Notes: a model not told the origin generated them from the sequence alone. A DNA stretch of 64,000 nt from Achatina immaculata (GCA_009760885.1 CM019699.1:43654768-43718767), one strand, 5' to 3'; shown: positions 34,600-46,878, counted from the stretch's first letter. Program-made: numbers and translations.

Positions 34600-35555
34600 C
34601 CAAGCACTCGGAGACTCGACTTGTTTATTATTTTGGTTCATGAACTTGTTGTTGTTGTTGTTGCTGCTATTGTTGTCGCTATATGTGATTATAAGGAATT
34701 CTTTCCGTCGACACACTTGAAATGTTGGGTGTCTGTCAGCCCACAATGCCAGGATTTTGTGTAAGCTCCACCACCATGGTCATCCAGCCATACTCTGTGC
34801 CAGGGTTACCAGAAAGTACTTGAGATTATGATCTTAGTGCTGTTGGTCTTAGAGCTGCCCCATGCTCCTGTGTGTCTGTAGAGCATAAAAGAAAGAGACA
34901 AAGAAATTACAAATCAGTAACTTTCTACTAGTTTATATCACAGGTGTATAAACGGAGAATATAAAGATATAAATCTGTATGTCAATGAAATGAAGCTATA
35001 AATTTAGACTAAAACATAAAACTGTGCATGTCCAAACAGGAATTAAGGTTTGATCATATACACATATAATATGTCGTATAAACGTATAAAGGGAATATAA
35101 ACGTATACATGTTAAAATATAATATAAAGTTATAATTGTAGAAAAAGATAATTTAAATATATAAAGATATGAAGATAAAGCAAATGTATAAATATATGAC
35201 ATAAAATATAAATGAACTGAGCTGTATAACAAAACAAGCCGAAATAGTTTATTCATGTCCCTGGATATTCATAGGAAAACAAAACAAAACACAAAAAAGA
35301 CAAACTGAATATCACACACCATAAAACTGTCTACAACATTTATGTCACATAGAAGATTGACAGCCAGAATGTGACAGCATAACGTGACAGCTGGACTGCC
35401 ACGTGACTGAATGAAACCACGTGACACGTGGAAACGGCCGCCGAATCTAACTTCCTGATTTCTTGTTATGGCCTCATTTTTTGGTCAAGTTTATGTCCCA
35501 AGATTACCGGCGCAACAAGTGAGGAGGCAAACTTGGCAGAAAACTGTCAGATTTT
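34600..35555. other. Unique AT-rich region with an E-box cluster at its end
   Basis: No gene recognised. 34990-35220 is rich in tataaa words without a clear period. Near the right end three cacgtg hexamers lie at 35400-35405, 35418-35423 and 35425-35430, followed by gcc-rich sequence. Confidence 0.5.
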
Positions 35556-35582
35556 GTGATTGGAGTCCGGACGACAGAACAG

Positions 35583-35636
35583 ATGGTCAAAATGATAGAA
35601 CTTGTACCTGTATTACCTGATGAGACACGCTCAGGT
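35583..35636 (+). other. Weak candidate first exon
   Basis: An ATG at 35583 opens a short frame (MVKMIELVPVLPDETRS) that runs into tcag|gtaaga at about 35632-35638, a good match to a splice donor, about 150 bases downstream of three E-boxes. No downstream exon or homologous protein is recognised, so this may well be chance. Confidence 0.12.
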
Positions 35637-35774
35637 AAGAGGCCTCACATTTCCCGCCTTCCTCCATATTGCTTGATCTACGTGTTGAAGCTATTTGTTT
35701 ATTTTGAGCATCACTCTCTGGGGGTGGGGGAGACTTTGTCCATTCTGTCAATCACCGACCCTCTTTCTTACTAT

Positions 35775-36274
35775 AGTAAGTCCTATGACGTAGAGAAATA
35801 TACACTTACTATAGTAAGTCCTATGACGTAGAGAAATATACACTTACTATAGTAAGTCCTATGACGGAGAGAAATATACACTTACTATAGTAAGTCCTAT
35901 GACGGAGAGAAACATACACTTACTATAGTAAGTCCTATGACGTAGAGAAATATACACTTACTATAGTAAGTCCTATGACGTAGAGAAATATACACTTACT
36001 ATAGTAAGTCCTATGACGGAGAGAAATATACACTTACTATAGTAAGTCCTATGACGGAGAGAAATATACACTTACTATAGTAAGTTCTATGTCGGAGAGA
36101 AATATACACTTACTATAGTAAGTCCTATGACGGAGAGAAATATACACTTACTATAGTAAGTTCTATGACGGAGAGAAGTATACACTTACTATAGTAAGTT
36201 CTATGACGGAGAGAAATATACACTTACTATAGTAAGTTCTATGACGGAGAGAAATATACACTTACTATAGTATA
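35775..36274. repeat. 38-bp minisatellite with palindromic core, left part
   Basis: About 13 units (ctatagtaagtcctatgacg + tagagaaatatacactta). Each unit boundary forms the perfect 14-base palindrome cttactatagtaag. Variants: tagag/gagag and cct/tct. Confidence 0.95.
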
Positions 36275-36423
36275 GACATGGAGAAGAACAACAGAAAGGA
36301 TGTTGGGCAATAGAGGGCTCACCTGGGCAAGAGCAGAAAAAAGGCGAAGGACAGGCATTTGTGGAAAACCCTTGCGGAAGCCCCATGTGCCCTGGGCACT
36401 TAAGGTTCAGAGAGAGAGAGAGA
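36275..36423 (+). mobile_element. LINE family C, 3' end fragment 1
   Basis: About 150 bases encoding the last LINE residues (WRRTTERML, then, one frame over, AKDRHLWKTL), TAA at 36401-36403, gttc and an (AG)n tail. It interrupts the 38-bp array, which resumes at 36424. A six-A run where copies 2 and 3 have seven shifts the frame. The flanks share atagta, which also occurs in the array. Confidence 0.75.
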
Positions 36424-36550
36424 TAGTAAGTTCTATGACGTAGAGAAATATACACTTACTATAGTAAGTCCTATGACGTAGAGAAATATACACTTACTAT
36501 AGTAAGTCCTATGACGTAGAGAAATATACACTTACTATAGTAAGTCCTAT
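36424..36550. repeat. 38-bp minisatellite, middle part
   Basis: Three more units of the palindromic 38-bp array, between two LINE C fragments. Confidence 0.93.
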
Positions 36551-36682
36551 GACATGGGGAAGAACAACAGAGAAGATGTTGAGCAATAGAGGGCTTACTT
36601 GTGCAAGAGCAGAAAAAAAGGCAAAGGACTGACGTTTGTAGAAAACCCTTGCAGAAGCCCCATGTACCTTGGGCACTTAAGG

Positions 36683-36734
<52 letters not shown>
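36551..36734 (+). mobile_element. LINE family C, 3' end fragment 2
   Basis: Second copy of the same 3' end, diverged from fragment 1, ending with a long (GA)n tail (36687-36734). The frame keeps seven A but has an in-frame TGA in place of the Arg codon of KDRH. It ends the 38-bp array. Confidence 0.75.
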
Positions 36735-36738
<4 letters not shown>

Positions 36739-36769
36739 CTTCTGTGCGTCAGTTTCTAGGGCTGACAAG

Positions 36770-36935
36770 TTCAGTTGTACAGAAGTAAAATGTTGGACTA
36801 TAAAGAAAAGAGAAAGTTGTAGTTGTACAGAAGTAAAATGTTGGACTATAAAGAAAAGAGAAAGTTGTAGTTGTACAGAAGTAAAATATTGGACTATAAA
36901 GAAAAGAAAAAGTTGTAGTTGTACAAAGTTTTGAA
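36770..36935. repeat. 45-bp repeat, three to four copies
   Basis: Unit ttgtacagaagtaaaatgtt + ggactataaagaaaagagaaagttg, following the LINE C tail. Confidence 0.9.
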
Positions 36936-37044
36936 ATTTAACATTTGGGAGAATTATCACAGATTTGATCACAGATTTCCGCTAGCCAGGGATGTAAAAA
37001 CTTCTTTAAAAGAAAGATTTTGAGAGAAAACATAAGAATAAAAG

Positions 37045-37215
37045 TCAGATTGTCTCAGACACAAATGTGAGATTTGTAACTCAGACACAAATGTGAGATT
37101 TGTAACTCAACAAATATGAGATTTCTAACTCAGACACAAATATGAGATGTGTGACTCACCCACAAATATGAGATTTGTAACTCAGACTCAAATACGAGAT
37201 TTGTAACTTATCAGG
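37045..37215. repeat. 26-bp repeat (cacaaatatgagatttgtaactcaga)
   Basis: About six diverged units. Acaaat and atttgt within each unit can pair as a short hairpin. Confidence 0.8.
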
Positions 37216-37795
37216 TACACGACACACAACTTGTCATGAAACGCCAGCCTATAATGTGATAAGGGGCACATGATGATGATAAGCTGACAACAGTAACTGG
37301 TTCCTAATTAGAATCTGCCTAAACCAGCTGCGACACCTTCCTCACTTCATCCACAACCCACAATTCCCAATTATTCACGTCATTTCCAGCCATCTACGCA
37401 AGACGACCAGGTAACGCTGGGCCGAATCGTTACATCAATTTCCTGTATGTGAGGGAAGAATATACGGGACGCGAACTTTTTCTGGGATTTTTGTGCGAGA
37501 AAAACACAACAAAAATCTGAGCGTAGACAAATTAAGACAAGAGCGAGAGAGAGAGGGAGAGAGAGAGAGAGAGAGTATGGTAAACCTGGAACTAGGTTGT
37601 CTCTCGTGACGTCACATGAAGCTAATGAGATGTCGTAGAGCTGACGTGCAGGGTCCTCTAGAGTAGAGTCTGTAGCAGTATTTCCAATTAAGGATCCTAG
37701 ATTTCAAGGTCGCTGGATTTAGAGAATGTGAAATCCTGCCCAGTCAAGGAAGTGATAGATTTAATATTTACCTTTTATTATTTTTAGGTACCAGT
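37216..37795. other. Unique sequence, no gene seen
   Basis: Includes a (GA)n stretch at 37543-37576. No coding motif. Confidence 0.5.
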
Positions 37796-37808
37796 AAATG
37801 TCACTGGA

Positions 37809-38784
37809 ATGTATACTGTATGATGTAATGTATGCATATATATATATGGATGCAAACAAGGATGTATACTGTCTCGTTTACTTTTTGGGATTACAATAGA
37901 CTTCATAAAGGAAACATGCTGCACAGGTAACACAGGTATTGACTGGGTACATGGGACCCAACTAGAAGATCTTGATTTTGCTGGTGACATAACTCTTATC
38001 AGTAATAATGTGAATTTCATGCAAGAAAAAACAGATAACCTGTCTTCACTGGCTAGCAAAATAGGACTTGAAATTAACAAGGACAAAACAAAAATAATGA
38101 AAATTCCCATTAATCAAAATGGAAAAATTCACATAGAAGGGACAGATATTGAAGAAGTCACTCAATTTGCATACCTTGGCAGCTACATAGACCAGGATGG
38201 TGACACTAGAAAGGAAGATAGAATGAGAATTACAAAAGCAGCATCGATCTTCAAGAATCTTGAGAACATATGGAATTCAAAAGTTATAAGCACAAAAACC
38301 AAGTTAAGACTATTCAATTCAAATGTAATATCTACCCTCATTTATGCATGCGAAAGCTGGAAAACAACTAAAGAAATAGAAAACAAATTAGACTCTTTTG
38401 AAAACAAATGCCTAAGGAAAATACTCAGTATCAAGTGGAACGAATTCAAGAACAATGCAGAGATAAGACAGATGGCTGGACAACAACAACCAGTCTCATG
38501 GGTGATCAGGAAAAAGAAATGGACATATGTTGGTCACGTGATGAAAAGAAACAGTCAGAGAATCCTAAAACAAGCTATCAAATGGAACACAACAGGCCAA
38601 AGAAAAAGAGGCAGACCGCGTGAAACTCTGAAGAGGACATTGTTAAGAGAGGCCAAATTAACAGGCATAAAATCCTTTGATGAGGTTGAAAGACTCGCCG
38701 AAGACAGGAAAAATTGGCGAACTACCTTGCACGCCCTATGTGACGTTTAACGGCACGGGAAGGATGTAAGAATATAAGAATAAG
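37809..38784 (+). mobile_element. LINE family B, 5'-truncated copy with target-site duplication
   Basis: 3' fragment of the family at 29396-31975, flanked by the 13-base repeat aaatgtcactgga (37796-37808 and 38785-38797). LINE B homology begins only at about 37853. The 44 bases between the left duplication and that point are AT-rich filler containing gtatactgt, which also occurs at the truncation point. The tail is ggatgtaagaatataagaataag. Confidence 0.93.
37854..38750 (+). pseudogene. LINE B RT C-terminal half, catalytic residue lost
   Basis: Continuous frame from KQGCILS to the TAA at 38748-38750, about 298 codons with no stop. The active-site box reads FAGD instead of FADD, so the first catalytic Asp is Gly. 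The C-terminal blocks (YLGSYID, IYACESWKTT, KKWTYVGHVM, KRGRPRE) are kept. Close to the 30-kb copy by eye. Confidence 0.92.
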
Positions 38785-38797
38785 AAATGTCACTGGA

Positions 38798-39110
38798 CGT
38801 TGTCACAATTTCATGCATTTAAGAAATTTTACATAAATTTGCATAATTTCATGCTTTCTGCAGATTGACTAAAAGTTGTCACAATTTCATGTATTCAAGA
38901 AATGTGACTGAAAGTTGTCACAAATTTCATGCATTTTGGAGATTGACTGAAAGTTGTCACAATTTCATGTATTCAGGAAGTGTGACTGAAAGTTCTCACA
39001 ACTTCATGTATTGACTGAAGTTTATGCCATAATTTCATGTATTGAGAAGATATAAATGTGGCTGAAGTTTGTGTCACAATTTCAATAACAGAGAAGATAT
39101 AAATATGACT
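38798..39110. repeat. Diverged repeat of about 40 bp (gaaagttgtcacaatttcatg)
   Basis: About seven irregular units. Units contain aaatgtgactga, related to the target-site duplication of the adjacent LINE B copy. Confidence 0.75.
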
Positions 39111-39289
39111 GGAAACTCGTGCAAGTAAGGGAGCTTATCATAGCGGAATGTTGAATCACTAGTTACTCAACGCTCTCACAGTGTCTTCTTTCATCTTAAA
39201 AGACAACTTAGAAGAAGAAGATAGAAGTCCGTTGTGCGTGGAATCTGTCCCGCATCTGTAATGAGTTATTCAGTATTTTATATATAAAC

Positions 39290-39405
39290 AGCTGCACTTA
39301 GTCACAACAGCTGCACTTAGTCACAACAGCTGCACTTAGTCACAACAGCTGCACTTAGTCACAACAGCTGCACTTAGTCACAACAGCTGCACTTAGTCAC
39401 AACAA
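39290..39405. repeat. 19-bp repeat (cagctgcacttagtcacaa)
   Basis: Six near-perfect copies. Confidence 0.95.
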
Positions 39406-39544
39406 CCAACCACAGCAGGTCTCAGCCGTACTTGTTGTGGGGACAGCGACTTACCACGTTCTGCCTATCTCCTTTCTTTCTGTCAATCATTTTCAAAGAC
39501 AGGCGGAGACATTTCTCTTTCTGTAAGGGTTTACTTCTCTAATC

Positions 39545-40145
39545 TGTGAGCCTACCCAGACACCCACAATACACTTTACACAGCCACCCACAAGACACTT
39601 TACACAGCCACCCACAAGACACTTTACACAGCCACCCACAAGACACTTTGTCCAGCCACCCACAAGACACTTTACACAGCCACCCACAAGACACTTTACA
39701 CAGCCACCCACAAGACAATTTGCCCAGACACATACATGACACTTTACACAGACACCCACAAGACACTTTACACAGCCACCCACAAGACACTTTACACAGC
39801 CACCCACAAAACACTTTACACAGCCACCCACAAGACACTTTACACAGCCACCCACAAGACACTTTACACAGACACCCACAAGACACTTTACACAGCCACC
39901 CACAAGACACTTTACACAGCCACCCACAAGACACTTTACACAGCCACCCACAAGACACTTTGTCCAGCCACCCACAAGACACTTTACACAGCCACCCACA
40001 AGACACTTTACACAGCCACCCACAAGACAATTTGCCCAGACACATACATGACACTTTGATCACCCACACACAAGAAACTCTCACCAGCCACCCAAAAGAC
40101 ACTTTGCCAAGCCACCCAAAAGACACTCTGCCCAGCCACCAGGTT
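39545..40145. repeat. 24-bp minisatellite (acaagacactttacacagccaccc)
   Basis: About 25 units. A marker pair of units (caatttgcccagacacatac) recurs at an offset of 312 bases (13 units), showing a segmental duplication. Every frame is open because 24 is divisible by three. Confidence 0.95.
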
Positions 40146-40650
40146 ATAGGCATCATTGTCTGCTACATATCATATCTGAACAGATAATAAACTATTCGAA
40201 CAGATTTTTATTTAAAATGACCAGATCGCAAAAACACAAAAATAGGGCATTTGTAGCAAAACATACCAATCTTTGTACAAACAGTAGCTGACTACTGTAA
40301 TTAGGCAAGAATTGTCTTAGAGAACGGATCTGCAGCATGTAGATGCGTGCTGTTCTGAAGCTAGTACGAGTTTGCTGTTTAATCAGCCTAGTTTGTCTCA
40401 CAGATTTTCTTCTGGCCGGTAATTTGATCAGAATTAGACGTGTATATTTGGCTCAGTAACAACAAACAATCTTTGTGTGTGCAGAGTCCTGTTACTTGAC
40501 ACAGACGTCTCTGTCTTCAAGACTGGCCGTGCTTTGTGCTACAGAAAAAAGCAGCAAAGAAAATTATAATCCTTGCCACATTTATCCAGGCTGGGGTCAT
40601 CAAAGCTCTACTTACAAAAAGTCATATAAGAAAATAATTAAACGTATGCT
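40146..40650. other. Unique sequence, no gene seen
   Basis: AT-rich. No motif recognised. Confidence 0.5.
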
Positions 40651-40654
40651 TTAG

Positions 40655-40795
40655 TAGACATGATGCTCCAGGCTACTGATGGTTTAAAAGACATGATGTT
40701 CTAGGCCATAGATGGTTTAGCAGACATGATGTTCTAGGCTATAGATGGTTTAGCAGACATGATGTTCTAGGCTATAGATGTTTTAACAGATGATG
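40655..40795. repeat. 33-bp repeat (agacatgatgttctaggcta + tagatggtttagc)
   Basis: Four copies, the first and last diverged. Confidence 0.9.
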
Positions 40796-40917
40796 TTGAA
40801 CATAAAGGAGCAGGTGGCCACAGATAGATTCACGAGTACAATATGGCTGTGGCATCTAGAACGTCAACGTTTGTCCAGTTACATCAAATGTTTTGTGAGC
40901 ACATTTATTACTCACTC

Positions 40918-41445
40918 CACAATCATTTGAAGTTTTACTGTTGACTACACAATCATTTGAAGTTTTACTGTTGACTACACAATCATTTGAAGTTTTACTG
41001 TTGACTGCACAATCATTTGAAGTTTTACTGTTGACTACACAATCATTTGAAGTTTTACTGTTGACTACACAATCATTTGAAGTTTTACTGTTGACTACAC
41101 AATCATTTGAAATTTTACTGTTGACTACACAATCATTTGAAGTTTTACAACTGACTCCACAATTATATGAAGTTTTACAACTGACTCCACAATTATATGA
41201 AGTTTTACAACTGACTCCACAATTATATGAAGTTTTACAACTGACTCCACAATTATATGAAGTTTTACAACTGGCTCCACAATTATATGAAGTTTTACAA
41301 CTGACTCCACAATTATATGAAGTTTTACAACAGACTCCACAATCATATGAAGTTTTACAACTGACTCCACCATTGTATGAAGTTTTGCAACTGACTCCAC
41401 AATTATATGAAGTTTTACTATTGACATCACATTCAGCTGAAACTA
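40918..41445. repeat. 30-bp minisatellite with two sharp subfamilies
   Basis: Eight units of cacaatcatttgaagttttactgttgacta, then nine units of cacaattatatgaagttttacaactgactc. The switch occurs within one unit near 41145. Period divisible by three, so frames stay open. Confidence 0.95.
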
Positions 41446-42175
41446 GAATGCTTTCTTTCTGTCATGCAACAAAACTAAATGTAACAGTTTCTTTACAAGA
41501 TTAGTCTTCATAAAAAAAAAAAAAAATTAAAATGTTACAATAAACTCAGGAGCCGCATGAGAAAGTCCCCACTTAAAGTATGCTGTTCTTGAACCATGAG
41601 AGTAGAGGCCCCTGTTCTAGGAACGGCTTCCATGTCTGACGCGTCTGACGCGGGTATATTTGCGAACATACTCTAAATAACGATTGGTTTAAAAATGATG
41701 AAACAGACAGGCAACTCGTAGCTAATAACAACAAGGATTATCTGATGATTATCTGACGACAGTAATGTGACAGAACAGGAAGACATTATAATATCAACGA
41801 TGACGTATGTAGCACAGCATTCATTTCTCCGAACGAAGCTAATATTAAAGTGAGACTAGAACCTGGAACAATTTCTACTTTCTGTGCAGACCCCGAAGTG
41901 TCGGTGACCTCTGATTACAGGAACTTATTCTTAGTCACGTCACAGCTAGCCAGTACAGGCATGTGGGTTAACGAATGTCATTTTTCTGTCACCTGTGTTT
42001 TATTAAGTTCATTTTCTTGCATCCTGTCCTAAATAATGTAACATGCAAAAACCGTCAAAGATGTAGCAATGCTACACATGCAGAGCGGATCAAAAGAGAT
42101 CGATTTCTGAATGTAAGACGTCTAGTCTGGATTTAGAACTTCATTCTCTAAAACTTTCAGACTTCCATTACGCTA
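41446..42175. other. Unique sequence with poly-A run
   Basis: Poly-A at 41511-41526. No gene recognised. Confidence 0.5.
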
Positions 42176-42179
42176 AAAT

Positions 42180-42325
42180 ATAGGTCATCTTAACGTGCAT
42201 GTTTTAACAGCCTTACAGGTCATGTATGCCTAATCTTAACGTGCATGTTTTAACAGCCTTACAGGTCATGTATGCCTAATCTTAACGTGCATGTTTTAAC
42301 AGCCTTACAGGTCATGTATGCCTAA
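42180..42325. repeat. 46-bp repeat, three copies
   Basis: Unit taatcttaacgtgcatgttt + taacagccttacaggtcatgtatgcc. Confidence 0.93.
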
Positions 42326-42660
42326 TTAACCAACATTATCCATGTAATATGTCTGATTAAATCAACATTATCGATGTAATATTTCTGATTAAATCAATAT
42401 TATCCATGTAATATTTCTGATTAAATCAACATTATCCATGTAATATGTCTGATTAAATCAACATTATCGATGTAATATGTCTGATTAAATCAACATTATC
42501 GATGTAATATGTCTGATTAAATCAACATTATCGATGTAATATGTCTGATTAAATCAACATTATCGATGTAATATGTCTGATTAAATCAACATTATCGATG
42601 TAATATGTCTGATTACATCAACATTATCGATGTAATATGTCTGATTTAAGCAACATTGCC
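42326..42660. repeat. 32-bp minisatellite (gattaaatcaacattatcga + tgtaatatgtct)
   Basis: About ten units, with atcc variants on the left. Confidence 0.94.
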
Positions 42661-42870
42661 GATCTGTCTGATTAACCAACATTATAAGTCAAGTTAGCCT
42701 ATTTAACCACCATTATATGTAAATTTAGCCTCATTAACCAACATTATACCTCGAGGTAGCTTATTTAACCACCATTATATGTAAATTTAGCCTAATTAAC
42801 CAACATTATACCTCGAGGTAGCTTATTTAACCACCATTATATGTCAAGTGAGCCTCATTAATCAAAATTA
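42661..42870. repeat. Related repeat of about 62 bp
   Basis: Three alternating units of 'aaccaccattatatgtaaat' and 'aaccaacattatacctcgag'. Shares the aac(c/a)attat core with the preceding array. Confidence 0.85.
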
Positions 42871-43530
42871 TATGGCAGATCTTGCAATTTTATCATAATG
42901 TGAGAACAAGTATTAAAATAACACAGACTTTTCATAAGTTATACATTATAAGTTATACATAGTATGTGTGTCCATGTTGATAAGTTATGCATATTATATG
43001 TGTCCGTATGTATGAGGAAAGACTTGCATTGTCCAGACAAACAGCTTGTGACAAACAGTATCATTTTGTCGAAAATGGGAATGCTAGTACACACTATTGT
43101 AGATATAATGGGAGGCCATGGGAGGGGAGGGGAGATAGAGAGAGGGGAGGAGAAAGATGGAGAGAAGAAGAGAGAGAGACTGAGTGAGGAAAAGAGAATA
43201 ATCTCAAATAGATAAGCGCCGTAAAGAAATAAGCCGCGGACATGAAAGAAAGATTATGATAGAACAATAACCCAAATCTGAAGGGGCGCTTTGATTTTGT
43301 TATCACGTCTTGCCATGACTTGTTGGTAGATGTATGTCCAACAAGGATGGGGAACTGTCCCGTAAATAAAGGTAATAGTTGGCTTTCCGTACGTGACATT
43401 CTTCGATAAGTGAGACAGAACTATGGCTGAGAGTATAGCAAATAGTATAGCAGAAAATAGATAAATCTGCAGTCAACAGTTTCTTGTTTTTTAAGAATGA
43501 AGATGATAGTACTTCGCTCCAAGCAAAAGT
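42871..43530. other. Unique sequence with GA-rich patch
   Basis: Purine-rich 43110-43200. No gene recognised. Confidence 0.5.
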
Positions 43531-44210
43531 GGTCTGATCTGTTGTGATATGTGTGTGTGTCCCGGTCTAATATGTTGTGATATGTGTATCGTGGTGTAAT
43601 ATGTTGTGATATGTGTTTCCTGCTCTAATATGTCTTGATATGTGTGTCCTGGTCTAATATATTGTGATATGTGTGTCCTGGTCTAACGTTTTTCTGAGTG
43701 TTTTAGCCTAATGCATTGTGATATGTGTGTGTGTGTCATGGTCTAATATATTGTGATATGTGTGTCCTGGTCTAATATATTGTGATATGTGTCCTGGTCT
43801 AATGTGTTGTGATTTGTGTGTCCTAGTCTAATATGGTATGATAAGTGTGTCCTGTCTAATATGTTGTGATATGTGTGACTTGTCTAATATGTTGTGATAA
43901 ATATGTCTTGGTCTGATGTGTTGTGATTTGTGTGTCCTGGTCTACTATGATGTGATATGTGTGTATCCTGTTGTAATGTGTTGTGATATGTGTGTGTCCT
44001 AATCTACTGTGTTGTGATATGTGTGTGTCCTAATCTACTGTGTTGTGATATATTGTGTCCTAGTCTAATGTGTTGTTATTTTTGTTTGTCCTAGTCTAAT
44101 GTGTTGTGTTGTGTGTGTCGTAGTTTAATGGGTTGCAATATGTGTGTGTCTTAGTGTAATGTGTTGTGATAGTTGTGTGTATCCTGGCGTAATTTGCTGT
44201 GACCTGTGTG
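43531..44210. repeat. Diverged minisatellite of about 29 bp (ttgtgatatgtgtgtcctggtctaatg)
   Basis: About 23 irregular units with variable gt dinucleotide numbers. Confidence 0.88.
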
Positions 44211-44439
44211 TCCTTTTCTTCTGATATAACGATTGCTTATGAAATGTTAGATTATGGAGATGGCTGTCTTGATGTAAGATTACACAAAATACTGTCATTA
44301 TATTATATAAATGTCATTAATCGTGCCGGATACGATTGTAATGATGACTCTATGGCAGTCAAAAGCTGTTGTTTGATACCTGGAGCAATTGAGAAGGACC
44401 ACATATGATGTGCTACAAAGTCCAGATAGACTGCATGGT

Positions 44440-44775
44440 ACTGATAACATCTGTGTCAGACTGTATGCTGTGGCACATACTTATGTCAGATTGTATGACT
44501 GTTGACATAGTAATGTCAGACTTTATGATTGTGGTCATATTTATATCAGATTGTATGACTGTGGACATTTTTTATGTCAGACTTTATGATGGTTCACAAA
44601 ATTATGTCAGACCGTATGACAGTGGAAATAGTTATATCTGTCTATATTACAGTGGACATAACTATATCAGACTGTATGATGATGGAGATATTTTAATCAG
44701 ACTGTATGATGATGGTCATGATTATGTCATACTGTATGATGATGGACATAACTATGTCAGATGTATCTAAATGAT
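44440..44775. repeat. Diverged 30-bp minisatellite
   Basis: About eleven units of atgtcagactgtatgatggt + ggacataatt with much variation. Confidence 0.85.
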
Positions 44776-44821
44776 AAGCGCTGGAGCTCTGTTCTTGTAC
44801 TTTATGTTTTGTTTTGTTTCC

Positions 44822-44878
44822 ATCACACATCATACATCACACATCACACGTCGCACGTCACACATCACACATGAAACC
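44822..44878. repeat. 10-bp repeat (catcacacat)
   Basis: About six units with gtcgcacgt variants. Confidence 0.85.
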
Positions 44879-44879
44879 T

Positions 44880-45400
44880 GATTTTCTTGTTGAGCGAGTG
44901 GAACTGTAGATTCTAGACACAGTGTCTATGTTTCTCGGAGATTGTAGACACTATGGTAACAACAACGTGAGAGATAAATATGAAATATGACACGTATACA
45001 TCTGTTGACTTAACTGTGGCTGGTAATATGCTGGAATGGTATGATACAAACTAATAAATTAATGATAAGAAAAGAGCAAAGTGATGTTGTGAAGATAAGA
45101 TATGGTGTCACGTACGGCACTTAATATTTATAAGATCGTAAGATTATGTGAGTTTTTTGTGAATGCTTTCTTGCCAGGTAACATATTCTGACTACAGGTG
45201 ACTTGTCTACATACTGAGACAACATAATCTGACTACAGATAACATGTCTACATACTGACTCAGTATCACACAGAAAACAGGAGTATATATACACACACAG
45301 TATATTGATCAGAGCAAAAGCTTGAACATATGTTCAGCGTTAATCGGACAAAACAGAACGTACTGGGCCATCATACATACAAGATAATCATTCATCCTCG
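44880..45400. other. Mostly unique sequence
   Basis: Two copies of a motif of about 39 bases (acata...ctgactacag...acatgtctacatactga) at 45180-45258. Otherwise nothing recognised. Confidence 0.5.
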
Positions 45401-45539
45401 ATCTCTCTCTCTCTCTCTCTCTCTGTTTCTTTCTCTGTCTCTGTCTGTCTGTCTGTCTCTCTCTCTGTGTTTCTTTCTCTGTCTCTGTCTGTCTGTTTCT
45501 TCTCTCTCTGTGTTTCTTTCTCTGTCTCTGTCTGTCTGT

Positions 45540-45582
<43 letters not shown>

Positions 45583-45850
45583 TTCTTTCTCTGTCTCTGT
45601 CTGTCTGTCTCAATCTCTCTCTCTGTTTCTTTCTCTGTCTCTGCCTGTCTGTCTCTTCTCTCTCTTTCTTTCTATGTCTCTGTCTGTCTGTCTCTTCTCT
45701 ATCTTTCTTTCTCTCTCTCTGTCTGTCTGTCTCTTCTCTCTCTTTCTTTCTATGTCTCTGTCTGTCTGTCTCTTCTCTATCTTTCTTTCCCTGTCTCTGT
45801 CTGTCTGTCTCTTCTCTCTCTGTGTTTCTTTCTCTGTCTCTGTCTGTTCT
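45400..45850. repeat. (TCTC/TCTG)n low-complexity array
   Basis: Pyrimidine-rich array with higher-order units of about 50-60 bases marked by gtttctttctctgtctctg and ctgtctgtctcttctc. Confidence 0.93.
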
Positions 45851-45889
45851 TCGTGTTTGTATTTCGTTGTGTATGTATCCTCGAATATT

Positions 45890-46075
45890 GTATGTATTGT
45901 ATATATCGGATATTGTATGTTTTTCATGTATAAATTCTCATACATTCTATTCGTTTTTTTTCTCACCTTGCTCACTCCCTCCCTCACTTTGTAAAACTGC
46001 ACCATACACCTCTATCTACCTTATTTATTTAAACCAGTTTTACTGCAGTCGCCATCCCTTTTATCTGCCTGTCAG
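45890..46075 (+). mobile_element. Penelope-like element, 3' terminal fragment
   Basis: Matches the reverse complement of about 57760-57920: attgtatgtttttcat, attctattcgtttttt, the unbroken tgtaaaactgcaccatacac...ctctatct, and agttttactgcagtcgcc. It contains only the 3' untranslated end and lies next to the pyrimidine array. Confidence 0.8.
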
Positions 46076-46470
46076 ATACAGATACACCAATGGATGACAC
46101 CGCTGATGTTTATTATGTCAAGTCATAAAACTTTCAGATGAATGAGAAATACAGAAAATAAAGTCAAGATATTTACAAGGATGTTCGTGACCAAGGAGCT
46201 TTACATGCATCCTGCTGATGATAATGATAAACTTCTGTGATCGTTTGTTTCGCCTCTCCCTCTCCCTCTCTTTCTCTCCCTCTCTCTCTCTCCCCCCCCC
46301 CCTCTCTCTCTCTCTCTCTGCAGGCCAGTTCTTACTTCTCACTATAAGAACACTTTTGGACTCTTCCTCCGACCAATTCAAATGCGACCACTAGGGCACA
46401 TCCGGGTTAGCTGACGTTAAAGACCTAAGTCATGACCAGCTTCCGGCCAATACAAAGTCCATTTTGTTTG
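46076..46470. other. Unique sequence with CT/C runs
   Basis: (CT)n with a C run at 46255-46320. No gene recognised. Confidence 0.5.
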
Positions 46471-46474
46471 GGCA

Positions 46475-46878
46475 GAATATGTTAGTCATGTTATCTGTTA
46501 TCACTGGCGATATAACGATGTGTCGGTCGTGTTATCTGTTATCACTGCCGGATAAACGATTTGCCGGTTGTGTTATCTGTTATCACTGCCGATATAACGA
46601 TGTGTCGGCCATGTTATCTGTTATCACTGCCGGTAAAACGATGTGTCGGCCGTGTTATCTGTTATCACTGCCGGTAAAACGATGTGTCGGCCATGTTATC
46701 TGCTATCACTGCCGGTAAAACGATGTGTCGGCCGTGTTATCTGTTATCACTGCCGGTAAAACGATGTGTCGGCCATGTTATCTGCTATCACTGCCGGTAA
46801 AACGATGTGTCGGCCGTGTTATCTGCTATCACTGCCGGTAAAACGATGTGTCGGCCGTGTTATCTGCTATCACTGTAG
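46475..46878. repeat. 41-bp minisatellite
   Basis: About ten units (ccggtaaaacgatgtgtcgg + ccgtgttatctgttatcactg) with gtg/atg and tgt/tgc variants. Confidence 0.95.
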
